Source: Leptolinea sp. UBA5203
GTDB lineage: Bacteria; Chloroflexota; Anaerolineae; Anaerolineales; Anaerolineaceae
NCBI GenBank assembly: GCA_002412765.1
Contig: DHVR01000052.1
Location: forward strand, 63,134-81,976
Direction: 5' to 3'
DNA: 18,843 bases
The position numbers and the translations under genes are program-made. The notes under the pieces are model-generated. The model worked only from the letters and a program-made list of their open reading frames with translations, was not told the DNA's origin and searched no databases. Below are positions 1-7,198 of the stretch, piece by piece; within the stretch, counting starts at the first letter, position 1; each line of letters begins with the position of its first letter.

Positions 1-1008
1 ATCACCCATTCCATCTGCACCCTGGAGTTTGAAGATCACCGGCCATTGTACGATTGGATTCTGGAAACCCTGGGCGCTTACCGTCCGCAACAGATTGAAT
101 TTGCCCGCTTAAACCTGACCTATACGGTGATGAGCAAGCGGAAATTATTAAAGCTGGTGAAAGAAAATCATGTGCGCGGCTGGGATGATCCACGTATGCC
201 AACCATCTCCGGCATGCGCCGGCGTGGCTACCGACCACAAGCGATTCGAAAATTCGCCGAATTGATTGGGGTGGCCAAGAATAACAGCACCATTGATATG
301 GCTTTTCTGGAGCACGTTATCCGGGAAGATTTAAATGAGCAGGCTCCCCGCATGATGGCCGTGGTGGAACCATTGAAAGTCATTATCGATAACTACCCTG
401 TGGATCAGGTCGAATTGTTTGATGTACCCAATTATCCACAAGACCCTGAGAACACCCTCACCCGCAAGGTGCCCTTCACTCGTGAGTTGTATATTGAGCG
501 CTCTGACTTCATGGAAGAACCCCCCAGTAAGTATTATCGGCTGGCGCCTGGAAAGGAAGTCCGATTGTTCCAGTCCTATTATCTGACCTGCCAATCTATC
601 GATAAAGATGCGAATGGGGAAGTGGTGGCGGTTCACTGTACCTATGATCCGGAATCCCGCGGTGGACAGACCCCGGATGGACGCAAAGTTCGCGGCACCA
701 TTCACTGGGTATCTGCCTCTCATGGAAAGGAAGCCGAAATTAGATTGTATGATTTGCTGTTTACCAAATCCAATCCCAACGATGTGGAGGATGGCCAGGA
801 ATTCTCAGATTTAATCAATCCTGAATCCCTGCTAATTGTTAAGGGTTATGTTGAGCCTGAGTTGATCAATCTCAGCTCGGAAGACCGAGTGCAGTTCATG
901 CGCCAGGGATTTTTCTGTATCGATAGTGAAGACTTTACTCCCCAGCAGCCAGTATTCAATCGCATCGTTTCCTTAAAAGATTCTTGGGCTAAACAGCAGG
1001 GTTCTTGA
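1..1008 (+). CDS. glnS: Glutaminyl-tRNA synthetase, 3' part (5' end outside window)
   Basis: This is the C-terminal ~335 residues of a cytoplasmic class I aminoacyl-tRNA synthetase that charges tRNA-Gln with glutamine using ATP. The frame is open from base 1, so the gene starts upstream; a TTG at 46 is internal and not a start. The class I KMSKS-type loop is visible as VMSKRK around base 126-143, followed by GWDDPRMPTISG and REDLNE, which match GlnRS rather than GluRS. The rest is the two-barrel anticodon-binding region (VEPLKVIIDNYP onward). By comparison with E. coli GlnRS (about 554 residues), roughly 220 N-terminal residues including the HIGH motif lie outside. Having GlnRS implies direct glutaminylation, although an amidotransferase route elsewhere in the genome cannot be excluded. 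The acetyltransferase gene follows 20 bp downstream in the same direction. Confidence 0.96.
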   Translation: MTHSICTLEFEDHRPLYDWILETLGAYRPQQIEFARLNLTYTVMSKRKLLKLVKENHVRGWDDPRMPTISGMRRRGYRPQAIRKFAELIGVAKNNSTIDMAFLEHVIREDLNEQAPRMMAVVEPLKVIIDNYPVDQVELFDVPNYPQDPENTLTRKVPFTRELYIERSDFMEEPPSKYYRLAPGKEVRLFQSYYLTCQSIDKDANGEVVAVHCTYDPESRGGQTPDGRKVRGTIHWVSASHGKEAEIRLYDLLFTKSNPNDVEDGQEFSDLINPESLLIVKGYVEPELINLSSEDRVQFMRQGFFCIDSEDFTPQQPVFNRIVSLKDSWAKQQGS

Positions 1009-1028
1009 TAGATAAGGAAGGATAAACC

Positions 1029-1550
1029 ATGGGAATTTTAAACCGTTTCCGAATGGAACAACCTGACGATATTGAAAGTATTTATGCCGTACAAGTTGCA
1101 GCGTTTAAAAGAACCAGCGAAGCGGATTTGGTGAATGCTTTGCGCGGAAAATCCGATTGTCTCTGTTCCGTGGTTGCCGAAAGCAATGGCCGGGTTGTGG
1201 GACACTGTTTGTTTACCAAGGTAAAGGTCACTTCCCCCAAAGGCAAATTTGAAGCTGCTGCATTGGGGCCGGTCGCTGTGCTGCCGGAATGGCAGGGCGA
1301 AAAAATCGGTACGATGCTGATCATCACGGCTACCAATATTGTGATTGAGAAGGGGTACCCCATTCTCTTTGTGCTGGGGGACCCCAATTATTACAATCGT
1401 TTTGGGTACTCCGATGCCAGTGAGTTTGGTTTCTCCTGCAAATATGATCCACCGGCGGCCGCCTTCATGGTGGCGGGATTGTCCCCTAATGTGCTGCATG
1501 GAAAATCCGGCGTAGTCCAATACGCCAAAGAATTTGATGCATTGGTGTAA
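1029..1550 (+). CDS. GNAT-family N-acetyltransferase (YhbS-like)
   Basis: A 173-residue single-domain GNAT protein, expected to move an acetyl group from acetyl-CoA to an amine; the substrate is unknown. The acetyl-CoA-binding motif A is the stretch VLPEWQGEKIGTMLI (residues 84-98), in which Q89-G-E-K-I-G94 is a Q/R-x-x-G-x-G/A-type pyrophosphate loop with K in place of the first glycine. The following VLGDPNYYNRFGY (residues 115-127) is typical of the YhbS group, whose members end in a Y-x-R-F-G-F/Y signature. The start is well supported: AAGGAAGGA lies 6 bases before the ATG. Spacing of 20 bp from glnS suggests co-transcription. Family is confident; substrate and physiological role are not. 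Confidence 0.88.
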   Translation: MGILNRFRMEQPDDIESIYAVQVAAFKRTSEADLVNALRGKSDCLCSVVAESNGRVVGHCLFTKVKVTSPKGKFEAAALGPVAVLPEWQGEKIGTMLIITATNIVIEKGYPILFVLGDPNYYNRFGYSDASEFGFSCKYDPPAAAFMVAGLSPNVLHGKSGVVQYAKEFDALV

Positions 1551-1660
1551 CTTAACCTATTGCTGGATTTTTGCGAGTAAATCCACAGTGCTGACGCACT
1601 TCATCCTTAACGAAACTGGGCGGATGCAAGAAGAACACTGTCTGACTCACTAGTTCCTTA

Positions 1661-1702
1661 GGAATTTGGTTTACGCCCCGAAGGGGTGCAATCTAAATTT
1701 CC
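1661..1702. repeat. Long imperfect hairpin with CCCCGAAGGGG tip
   Basis: GGAATTTGGTTTACGCCCC (1661-1679) can pair with GGGGTGCAATCTAAATTTCC (1683-1702) around a GAA loop. The stem is about 19 bp with one bulged base, two mismatches and two G-U-type pairs. No T run follows on either strand, so it is not a standard intrinsic terminator. It resembles a dispersed intergenic palindrome, but copy number cannot be judged here. Confidence 0.55.
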
Positions 1703-1885
1703 TGACACAAACACCCCCTCCTGTACCTCCCCACCCGAGGGCGTGCTGCGCGACCAAAAATCCACGAATTTGGTTTCCATCTTATGTGCACTTGGATTTT
1801 TAGGGGAGGAAGTGCTGCCCAATTTAACTGTCATTTCAAAACCCACAGCGATAATGACTTTTATTCTAATGGAAACAAATTACCC

Positions 1886-1912
1886 GTAGGGGCGCGAGGC
1901 TCGCGCCCTAAC
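1886..1912. repeat. Short GC-rich palindrome of GTAGGGGC type
   Basis: GTAGGGGCGCGA (1886-1897) faces TCGCGCCCTAAC (1901-1912) across a GGC loop. The core pairs GGGCGCGA with TCGCGCCC (8 bp) and extends by T-A pairs past one bulged G. The opening GTAGGGGC is shared with the larger element at 3067-3240, which suggests the same dispersed repeat class. No T run follows, so a terminator role is weak. Confidence 0.6.
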
Positions 1913-2167
1913 GTTGGGTGGAACCAGCGTCTGTTTTGCCGATTATAATCCCAATTTTCCAATATTTAGCGCAAATTTGTTTGTTATGGGGACTGCGGTA
2001 TTTAATGTTGAACTCCATGGAAACTGGCAAATCCAACAGAATTTGTACATTTTTATAGATTTAAAAGTAGAAATGAACCCAATATCAGGAACTAATTCCA
2101 GTAAATTTTCGTTATATTGGAGTGATTAAACTGAACAAAAAATTATTTTGAAAGTGAGAAATATGAT

Positions 2168-3022
2168 ATGAAAACACGTGGATTGATATGCCAACCCATA
2201 AGCCTATCTTTGATTGCGAGTGTAGTCACTCTTCTGCTGATTTCTGCCTGCCAGCAAGTAAATATTTTCAGCAATCTACCGACCGATCAGCCTACGGCTA
2301 CCGTGTATATGGAACCGGTTGCCACAGTCACAAAGCTGCCTGACGAACTCACACAATCCCCTGCAGAATCCTCCAATGCCATGACCATGAATTTATCCGG
2401 TGTGGCTCAGAATTTTACAATTGAAACGTTCGCCACCGTGCCCACCAATGCGAATGCCCCTTTTTGGGAAATAGCGCCGCAGCACCTTGTTGTGACGCTG
2501 CAAGGTTATGCTGCTGTTAATTCCCAGATGAAACCGCAGATATTTATTTATCCAGTGGCTGAACTGGTATCTTACAACGAAGCATATGGTGCAATAGTGA
2601 CTAACCTTCAGGCTTTATTGCAAAACCGCCAACCGGTGAAGCATGTACCTTTTCTGCCGATGATCAACGCCTCGCAGGTTATGCATCCACAGATGCAGTT
2701 TTTGGATTTTAAGAATGGAAGCGGCGTACGTTTTCTGACCCAGTATGACCAGGCCGTTACGCCGATTAACAACCTGGAGTTGATTTACGCTTTTCAGGGG
2801 CTGACAAGCGATGGTAAATACTATGTCTCTGCCATGCTGCCGGTAAACCACCCTGAATTACCCAACGACTTGAGGGTTACTGAAGAACAGATGGCCGAGA
2901 TGAATGACTTTCCAGCTTATCTGAACAAAACCATCACCTGGCTGGAGCAGCAGCCAAAGGAAAGTTTTACGCCCAACCTGGCGCAGTTGGATGCAATGAT
3001 CCAATCCATTGAAATGAAATAA
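2168..3022 (+). CDS. Putative surface lipoprotein of unknown function
   Basis: A 284-residue protein I do not recognise. The N-terminus has a lipoprotein signal: a short charged start (MKTR), a hydrophobic stretch (residues 11-25) and the lipobox LISAC with the lipidated cysteine at position 28, so it should be anchored to the outer face of the membrane. A Thr/Pro/Ser-rich linker follows (about residues 38-70), then a globular domain of mixed strands and helices with no obvious catalytic motif and no internal repeats; the best-defined patch is GVRFLTQYDQAVTPINNLEL, followed by FQGLTSDGKYYVSAMLPV. The only ATG that keeps the signal peptide is at 2168; the ribosome-binding site is poor (GAGA-like), and another ATG 5 bases upstream is out of frame. 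It stands alone between repeat-bearing spacers and faces the ABC operon tail to tail, so it is probably a single-gene unit. Confidence 0.75.
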   Translation: MKTRGLICQPISLSLIASVVTLLLISACQQVNIFSNLPTDQPTATVYMEPVATVTKLPDELTQSPAESSNAMTMNLSGVAQNFTIETFATVPTNANAPFWEIAPQHLVVTLQGYAAVNSQMKPQIFIYPVAELVSYNEAYGAIVTNLQALLQNRQPVKHVPFLPMINASQVMHPQMQFLDFKNGSGVRFLTQYDQAVTPINNLELIYAFQGLTSDGKYYVSAMLPVNHPELPNDLRVTEEQMAEMNDFPAYLNKTITWLEQQPKESFTPNLAQLDAMIQSIEMK

Positions 3023-3358
3023 TCTGGCTGGTTCTATACAAATATCACCTTTCCCGAAAATTACCTGTAGGGGCAAAGCATTTCATCAGATACGCTGGAA
3101 TATTACGACATTATTGAAATGCTTTGCCCTTTCTCGGATGGGATGTCACAGGATTGTGGAAAGTCCTGTTTGGCGGGTTGGGCAAAGCATTCGGCGGAAA
3201 TGGTTGATATATGAATTGGTTCCGAATGCTTTACCCCTACGATGTATTAGGAAAATTTCAATTTAACTCGGGAATTTTATTGAAACGAGAAAAATATGAA
3301 ATAAAGAATCATTGTTTCCCGATAAATTTCCACATTCGCTGGACTATGAAGAATAGAT
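3023..3358. other. 336-bp convergent spacer between lipoprotein and importer operon
   Basis: No gene is seen. The first 44 bases are ordinary sequence, then the inverted-repeat element fills 3067-3240. The remaining AT-rich DNA holds TTTCAAT/ATTGAAA (3256-3262 with 3279-3285) and a CGGGAA/TTCCCG pair, all too weak and too far from T runs to call as terminators. Since both neighbouring genes end here, the folded element may serve as the transcription barrier for both. Confidence 0.5.
3067..3240. repeat. 174-bp element with terminal and internal inverted repeats (MITE-like)
   Basis: The ends are inverted copies: GTAGGGGCAAAGCAT (3067-3081) and ATGCTTTACCCCTAC (3226-3240), 15 bp with one mismatch. 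Inside are two further inverted copies, giving two adjacent hairpins: GGGCAAAGCATTTCA (3071-3085) pairs perfectly with 3115-3129, and GGGCAAAGCATTCGG (3180-3194) pairs with CCGAATGCTTTACCC (3222-3236) with one mismatch. The 10-11 bp core GGGCAAAGCAT thus occurs four times in alternating orientation. There is no open reading frame. The arrangement is that of a non-autonomous mobile repeat or a REP-like double hairpin; target-site duplications are not clear. Confidence 0.7.
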
Positions 3359-4342
3359 CTATTCAGTGCCTTGTAGGCGTGGGTCCAGGGCATCGCGGAA
3401 GCCGTCTCCCAGGAAAGTAAAGGATAGTACCACTAGCGCAACACAAATCGCCGGGATGAGTAAAACCCAGGGCTGGGCATTTAAGGCGCTTTGGCCTTCC
3501 AATAACATAGACCCCCAACTGGTCAGGAAAATATCATTCGGGTTGGTGGAAGGGCGCATGCCTAATCCGAGGTAGCCTAAGATGGCTTCGGTAATAATCA
3601 TCATGGGAATGGAAAATGCGGTCAAAATAATCACTGGGCCAAGGGAATTTGGCATGATATGTTTGAACATAATATGCAAATCACGGGCGCCTACACAGCG
3701 GGCTGCCTCGATAAACTCTTTCTCTTTGATGGAAAGAACCTGCCCGCGAACCACCCGGGCAACTGCCACCCAGTTGACCACGGCCAGTGCGCAAAACAAG
3801 AGCGCAAGCCCATTAAATAATTGTCCAAACCAGGTATCCCGCAGGGTGATCATAGCAATGATGAAGAAGAGCAAATCCGGGAACGCATAGACAACATCGG
3901 TCAGGCGCATAAGAATGTTATCCACCCGACCTCCGGCATAGCCTGAAATTAGACCTATCGTCACACCCATGACCAGAATGATGATGGTTGGCAGGAAACC
4001 AACCACAATGGACACTCGGGCACCGTAAATCGTACGGCTGAGTACGTCTCTACCCAGGGTGTCGGTACCCAGAAGAAAGGCCGGATCGGGTATGGCGCCA
4101 TTCGGACCTTCTTTTAACCAGACAGGGGGAAGAAACCCCTTGCCGCTGTGAATTTCAATGGGATTATACGGGGCAAGTTGTTTGGCAAAGATCGCCATCA
4201 AAATGAAAATTGCAATGATAATGGAGCCAGCCATGGCTGCTTTGTTTTTTGTGAGACGATAAAAGGCATCCACCAGCAGATCACGCTGGGGGGTATCCAG
4301 GGTATTCAAATCGGAAATCGAATTAGTTTTTTCTGCCATCAT
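3359..4342 (-). CDS. oppC: Peptide-type ABC transporter permease, OppC/DppC family
   Basis: A 327-residue integral membrane subunit that pairs with OppB to form the import channel for di-/oligopeptides or related solutes. The N-terminal OppC_N helix is at about residues 37-54, followed by an extracytoplasmic segment with GTDTLGRDVLSRTIYGAR (residues 92-109), a family hallmark. The cytoplasmic EAA loop that docks on the ATPases is EAARCVGARDLHIMFKHIMP (residues 212-231). Five further hydrophobic helices fit the BPD_transp_1 fold. The start is one of two consecutive ATGs (4342 or 4339), behind AGG in the 8-bp gap after oppB; I kept the longer form. The stop codon lies inside a perfect palindrome, GAATAGATCTATTC (3351-3364). 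It is the last gene of the operon. Confidence 0.93.
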   Translation of the reverse strand: MMAEKTNSISDLNTLDTPQRDLLVDAFYRLTKNKAAMAGSIIIAIFILMAIFAKQLAPYNPIEIHSGKGFLPPVWLKEGPNGAIPDPAFLLGTDTLGRDVLSRTIYGARVSIVVGFLPTIIILVMGVTIGLISGYAGGRVDNILMRLTDVVYAFPDLLFFIIAMITLRDTWFGQLFNGLALLFCALAVVNWVAVARVVRGQVLSIKEKEFIEAARCVGARDLHIMFKHIMPNSLGPVIILTAFSIPMMIITEAILGYLGLGMRPSTNPNDIFLTSWGSMLLEGQSALNAQPWVLLIPAICVALVVLSFTFLGDGFRDALDPRLQGTE

Positions 4343-4350
4343 TTACCTGC

Positions 4351-5349
4351 CTAATCCGTTAACCGGATTCTGGGATCCAGAAATACATAAACAAAATCAA
4401 CACTCATGTTCGCCAGGGCAACCATGATGGCATAAATCAGCGTGGTCCCCATGATCATGGAATAATCGCGTTGTCCAATGGCTGTCACGTATGCACGTCC
4501 CATCCCCGGAAAACTAAAGATAGTTTCGATAATAAAGGAGCCTACGACCAGACCTGCTAAAGCCGGCCCAAGAATGGTTACGACCGGTATTAGCGCATTG
4601 CGTACCATGTGGCGGAAAATAACCAGCCGTTCAGGAACGCCCTTGGCTCGGGCAGTACGCACATAATCCATATTAAGAATATCCAGCATGGAAGCCCGGG
4701 TCATTCGGGCGGTGGTGGCCATGGTATTGAATCCCAGCACAATGGAAGGCAGGATCCAGACATCCACCTGGTCCCAGCTTTGGGGCACAATACTGACCCA
4801 GTGCAGCCAGGAGGCAAAAATGATGATAAGGAATAAAGCAACTACAAAGTTCGGGATTGAGATGCCGGAAGTGACAACAAACAGACTGAGATAATCAATC
4901 CAGGAATTTCTTTTTAAAGCTGAGATAATCCCGACCGGGATGCCAATCAGGACAGACATGCCCAGTGCGATAAGCGCAAGCCGCAGAGAAAACCCGAACC
5001 GGCTATAAAAGAAATTCTTCCCGGCAGGGGATTCAAAAAGGATTTCCTGAATGGTGCGGCCTCGTTGACGGTAGGAAGGACCCAGGTCCCCACATACGAG
5101 ACCACAATCGAAACTGCCATCCTTCTTAAAATCACCGATAATATAAGCCATGTATTGCCGCCAGAGTGGTTTATCCAACCCGTAATACTCATTCAACCGC
5201 TGCTGGGTAATGGCGTCCACCTGCCGGGCAGATGGATCACGATCCCATGGTCCACCGGGTGCATTATGCATTAAGAAAAAAGTAATGGATGAAACAACCA
5301 GGATGACGGGTATTAACCATAAAAGTCTTTTCAAGAGGTATCTGATCAT
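4351..5349 (-). CDS. oppB: Peptide-type ABC transporter permease, OppB/DppB family
   Basis: A 332-residue membrane permease, partner of OppC. It opens with the typical MIRYLLKRLLWLIPVILVVS first helix and the PGGPW motif (residues 31-35) seen in this family. The ATPase-docking EAA loop is RTARAKGVPERLVIFRHMVR (residues 231-250), and the C-terminus ends DPRIRLTD, also typical. The loop between helix 1 and helix 2 is somewhat long and holds two cysteines (C82 and C86 in DCGLVCGDLG) that could form a disulfide outside the cell. AGGG lies 7 bases before the ATG start. Spacing to oppC is 8 bp, so translation may be coupled; spacing to oppA upstream is 68 bp and contains a strong stem-loop. Confidence 0.93.
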   Translation of the reverse strand: MIRYLLKRLLWLIPVILVVSSITFFLMHNAPGGPWDRDPSARQVDAITQQRLNEYYGLDKPLWRQYMAYIIGDFKKDGSFDCGLVCGDLGPSYRQRGRTIQEILFESPAGKNFFYSRFGFSLRLALIALGMSVLIGIPVGIISALKRNSWIDYLSLFVVTSGISIPNFVVALFLIIIFASWLHWVSIVPQSWDQVDVWILPSIVLGFNTMATTARMTRASMLDILNMDYVRTARAKGVPERLVIFRHMVRNALIPVVTILGPALAGLVVGSFIIETIFSFPGMGRAYVTAIGQRDYSMIMGTTLIYAIMVALANMSVDFVYVFLDPRIRLTD

Positions 5350-5370
5350 GGTACTTCCCTATGGTGGATT

Positions 5371-5400
5371 TCTGGCCGGTCATTAAATTGACCGGCCAGA
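5371..5400 (-). promoter_or_regulatory. Perfect 12-bp stem-loop between binding-protein and permease genes
   Basis: TCTGGCCGGTCA (5371-5382) and TGACCGGCCAGA (5389-5400) are exact reverse complements around a 6-base loop, TTAAAT. It lies 17 bp past the oppA stop and before oppB in the transcript. No T run follows on the minus strand, so it is not a normal terminator. In many importer operons such a structure protects the 3' end of the binding-protein mRNA, giving more of that protein than of the permeases; that role here is inferred. Confidence 0.7.
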
Positions 5401-5417
5401 TAATTCGAACAACAAGA

Positions 5418-7118
5418 CTAGTGTTCTTCGATGGTAATGGAAAGAACGTTATTGGATCCGGGGAAGTCTGTATCCTGAGCGGTTTGATGAATGCCTTTGA
5501 CCCAGGGTTTGACCAAGAAGCTTTCCGCCTGGTTCCAGATAATGGCCGTCGGGATCAAACCAATCAGCATGTCCTGCGCTTCTTGATTGAGTTTGATACG
5601 TTCGTCGTAATCCACGGTGGTATCGGCTTTCGCTAGTAAAGCATCCAGTTCGGCATTGCCGAAGGCAAAACGTTCTGCCATAGCGCCGGTTTTCCAGTAT
5701 GTGCTCATCCAGTTTTGTGGATCTGGATAATCGGAACACCAACCGAGGATGTAAACCTGGGGTGCAGTCGCGCGGTCTTTGGTCAAAGATGAATACGTGG
5801 TGGGTTCTACTGGGTTGAGTTTAATTTCAATACCGAAAGCTTCACTCCACTTGGAGGCTAGCCACTCAAAGCGGGTGCGGTTGCGGGGGTTATCGGAGAA
5901 TGTCAGGCTGATTTCAGGCAATTTGTCGGCAGAACCGTAGGTAGAATCGGCGATAGCCTGTCGGGCTTTTTCTATATCATATCCCCAACGGGTTTCACCA
6001 TCTACATGGCCGGGAACCCCTTGAGGAATCCAGGTGAGGGTGGGAATACCCACGCCCTTGAGGACATCGGCTACCCAGGCATCCCGGTCAATGGCATAAG
6101 CAAAAGCTTCGCGGACTTTTGGATCGTCAAATGGGGGTTTTTCGTGGTGGAACATGGCGCCGAAGGTACAGGTACCGGGAAAGAGATGTTTTTGAGCATT
6201 TAATTCGGGATCATTTTCAATGGCTGCCAGGTCTTCCACACCGAAGGGGAAGATATCCAGTTCGTTGTTTTTGTAGGCTTCAAAGGCTACAGCGGAATCG
6301 GTGATGTAATGATGTTCCAGTTTATAGGTTGCCTGTCCGCCCCAGTATTTGGGGTTGGGGACCAGGGTAGCCCGTTCATTTTGCTCCAGGGATTCCAGGT
6401 TGAAGGGGCCATTCCCGATATGTCCTGCAGCAGATACCCACCAGGTTTCAGGATCGGCAGTGATGATTTCTTCGCGTACCGGGAAAATTACCCACAAACC
6501 CATGATGTAATCAAAATAAGGTGCAGGTTGGGCCAGTCCGATTTTGATCTTGCGGCATTCGGGTTGGTCGTAACCGGTGCAGGGTTGGTCATCCATGGTG
6601 AGCGCCTGAACTGCTACGGCGTCTTTCAACGCTTGCAGTTGTTCTTCTGTGGCGGTGGTCAAATCGGCGCTGCGCCAATCCACGGCACCTTTGACATCGT
6701 CGGTGATGTAAGCATATTCACCGGCGGTGGCGGGGTCAATATTTCGTTTCAGGGCATAAGCAAATCGTTCGGCATTCAAGATTCCGCCGTCGCTGTAAAC
6801 CAGGCCTTCGCGCAGGGTGTAGACAACTTCAGTAGCATCGGCATTATATTCCCAGGTTTCTGCGGCACCCGGAATGACTTTCAAGTTGTCATCCAGAATG
6901 GTCAGGCCTTCGTAGATGCGGCGCAGGTGGGAGATTTCATTCATGAAGGATGATTTTTGGGGATCCAACATGTCCGGATAAGAGATGAAATTTACCCGCA
7001 GTACGGGTAAATCGGCTGCTGCCGCGGGGGCAGCGCCAGTGGCGCCTGGTTTACAGGCTGTCAATAGCATACTCATGGTGATTAAAACGGCGAAAAAGAT
7101 GTACAAAGTTTTACGCAT
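5418..7118 (-). CDS. oppA: Extracytoplasmic solute-binding lipoprotein, family 5 (OppA/DppA-like)
   Basis: A 566-residue peptide/oligosaccharide-type binding protein that captures solute outside the cell and delivers it to OppBC. The signal sequence MRKTLYIFFAVLITMSMLLTAC ends in a lipobox (LLTAC, cysteine 22), so it is membrane-anchored by lipid. Family 5 features include an early YEGLTILDDNLKVIPGAAETWE, a VYTLREGLVYSDG block, FDDPKVREAFAYAIDRDAW in the middle, and the late QVYILGWCSDYPDPQNW segment. I start at the ATG at 7118, because an upstream in-frame TTG (7133) lies within the ribosome-binding site itself. The ligand cannot be told from sequence: this family also binds glycans, nickel and opines. 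It is the third gene of the operon, after both ATPases. Confidence 0.93.
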   Translation of the reverse strand: MRKTLYIFFAVLITMSMLLTACKPGATGAAPAAAADLPVLRVNFISYPDMLDPQKSSFMNEISHLRRIYEGLTILDDNLKVIPGAAETWEYNADATEVVYTLREGLVYSDGGILNAERFAYALKRNIDPATAGEYAYITDDVKGAVDWRSADLTTATEEQLQALKDAVAVQALTMDDQPCTGYDQPECRKIKIGLAQPAPYFDYIMGLWVIFPVREEIITADPETWWVSAAGHIGNGPFNLESLEQNERATLVPNPKYWGGQATYKLEHHYITDSAVAFEAYKNNELDIFPFGVEDLAAIENDPELNAQKHLFPGTCTFGAMFHHEKPPFDDPKVREAFAYAIDRDAWVADVLKGVGIPTLTWIPQGVPGHVDGETRWGYDIEKARQAIADSTYGSADKLPEISLTFSDNPRNRTRFEWLASKWSEAFGIEIKLNPVEPTTYSSLTKDRATAPQVYILGWCSDYPDPQNWMSTYWKTGAMAERFAFGNAELDALLAKADTTVDYDERIKLNQEAQDMLIGLIPTAIIWNQAESFLVKPWVKGIHQTAQDTDFPGSNNVLSITIEEH

Positions 7119-7124
7119 TTGATT

Positions 7125-7131
7125 CTCCTCC
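7125..7131 (-). promoter_or_regulatory. Ribosome-binding site that fixes the oppA start
   Basis: GGAGGAG on the minus strand, 6 bases before the ATG at 7118. The alternative TTG start (7133-7131) would use part of this motif as codons, so the ATG is preferred. Confidence 0.8.
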
Positions 7132-7190
7132 AAAAGGTATTAAGAGTTTAGGGTTGAACAATTCGTACAAAGAAGAATTTGTGAAGAAAC

Positions 7191-7198
7191 ACCTCCTT
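7191..7198 (-). promoter_or_regulatory. Orphan strong Shine-Dalgarno-like sequence
   Basis: Minus-strand AAGGAGGT (AAGGAGGTG including the next base) sits in the 94-bp gap between oppF and oppA, 15 bases past the oppF stop. No ATG, GTG or TTG lies at a normal distance behind it; the nearest TTG is about 21 bases on and the real oppA signal is at 7125-7131. It could hold ribosomes for re-initiation or be chance. Confidence 0.25.

Larger units (their letters stand above)
1551..2167. other. 617-bp gene-free region rich in inverted repeats
   Basis: No convincing gene is present on either strand. Just after the acetyltransferase stop are two small stems, TGGATTT/AAATCCA (1564-1570 with 1579-1585) and AGTGC/GCACT (1587-1591 with 1596-1600), neither followed by a T run. 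Then come a long hairpin (1661-1702), a nested pair of inverted repeats (CCTCCCC 1726-1732 with GGGGAGG 1803-1809; AAAAATCCA 1756-1764 with TGGATTTTT 1793-1801), a GC-rich palindrome (1886-1912) and finally AT-rich sequence leading to the lipoprotein gene. GAATTTGGTTT occurs twice (1662-1672 and 1766-1776). Short open frames exist (1686-1889, 1914-2129) but lack ribosome-binding sites and recognisable protein patterns. I read the region as decayed or repeat-derived DNA, possibly with transcription ends for glnS. Confidence 0.6.

Noticed and set aside
1038..1520. 160-codon minus-strand open frame opposite the acetyltransferase
   Set aside because: It mirrors the GNAT gene, which has a good ribosome-binding site and clear family motifs; the antisense product resembles nothing.
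1686..1889. Short plus-strand open frame in the repeat-rich spacer
   Set aside because: No ribosome-binding site, non-standard start, and it crosses inverted repeats and the edge of a palindrome; more likely non-coding.
1914..2129. 71-codon plus-strand open frame before the lipoprotein
   Set aside because: TTG start directly behind a GC-rich palindrome, no ribosome-binding site and no protein-like pattern.
3067..3240. CRISPR array, suggested by repeated GGGCAAAGCAT units
   Set aside because: The copies alternate in orientation, are short and unevenly spaced, and no cas gene is present; an inverted-repeat element fits better.
3351..3364. Perfect 14-bp palindrome at the oppC stop as a terminator
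   Set aside because: AT-rich and uninterrupted, so it cannot form a stable hairpin with a proper loop, and no T run follows on the minus strand.
6309..6953. 214-codon open frame on the plus strand within the binding-protein gene
   Set aside because: It is antisense to a well-supported family 5 binding protein, has low-complexity Gly/Phe-rich composition and no recognisable domain.
7119..7133. Longer oppA form starting at TTG 7133
   Set aside because: That start would lie inside the GGAGGAG ribosome-binding site; the ATG at 7118 has ideal spacing and a normal lipoprotein signal.
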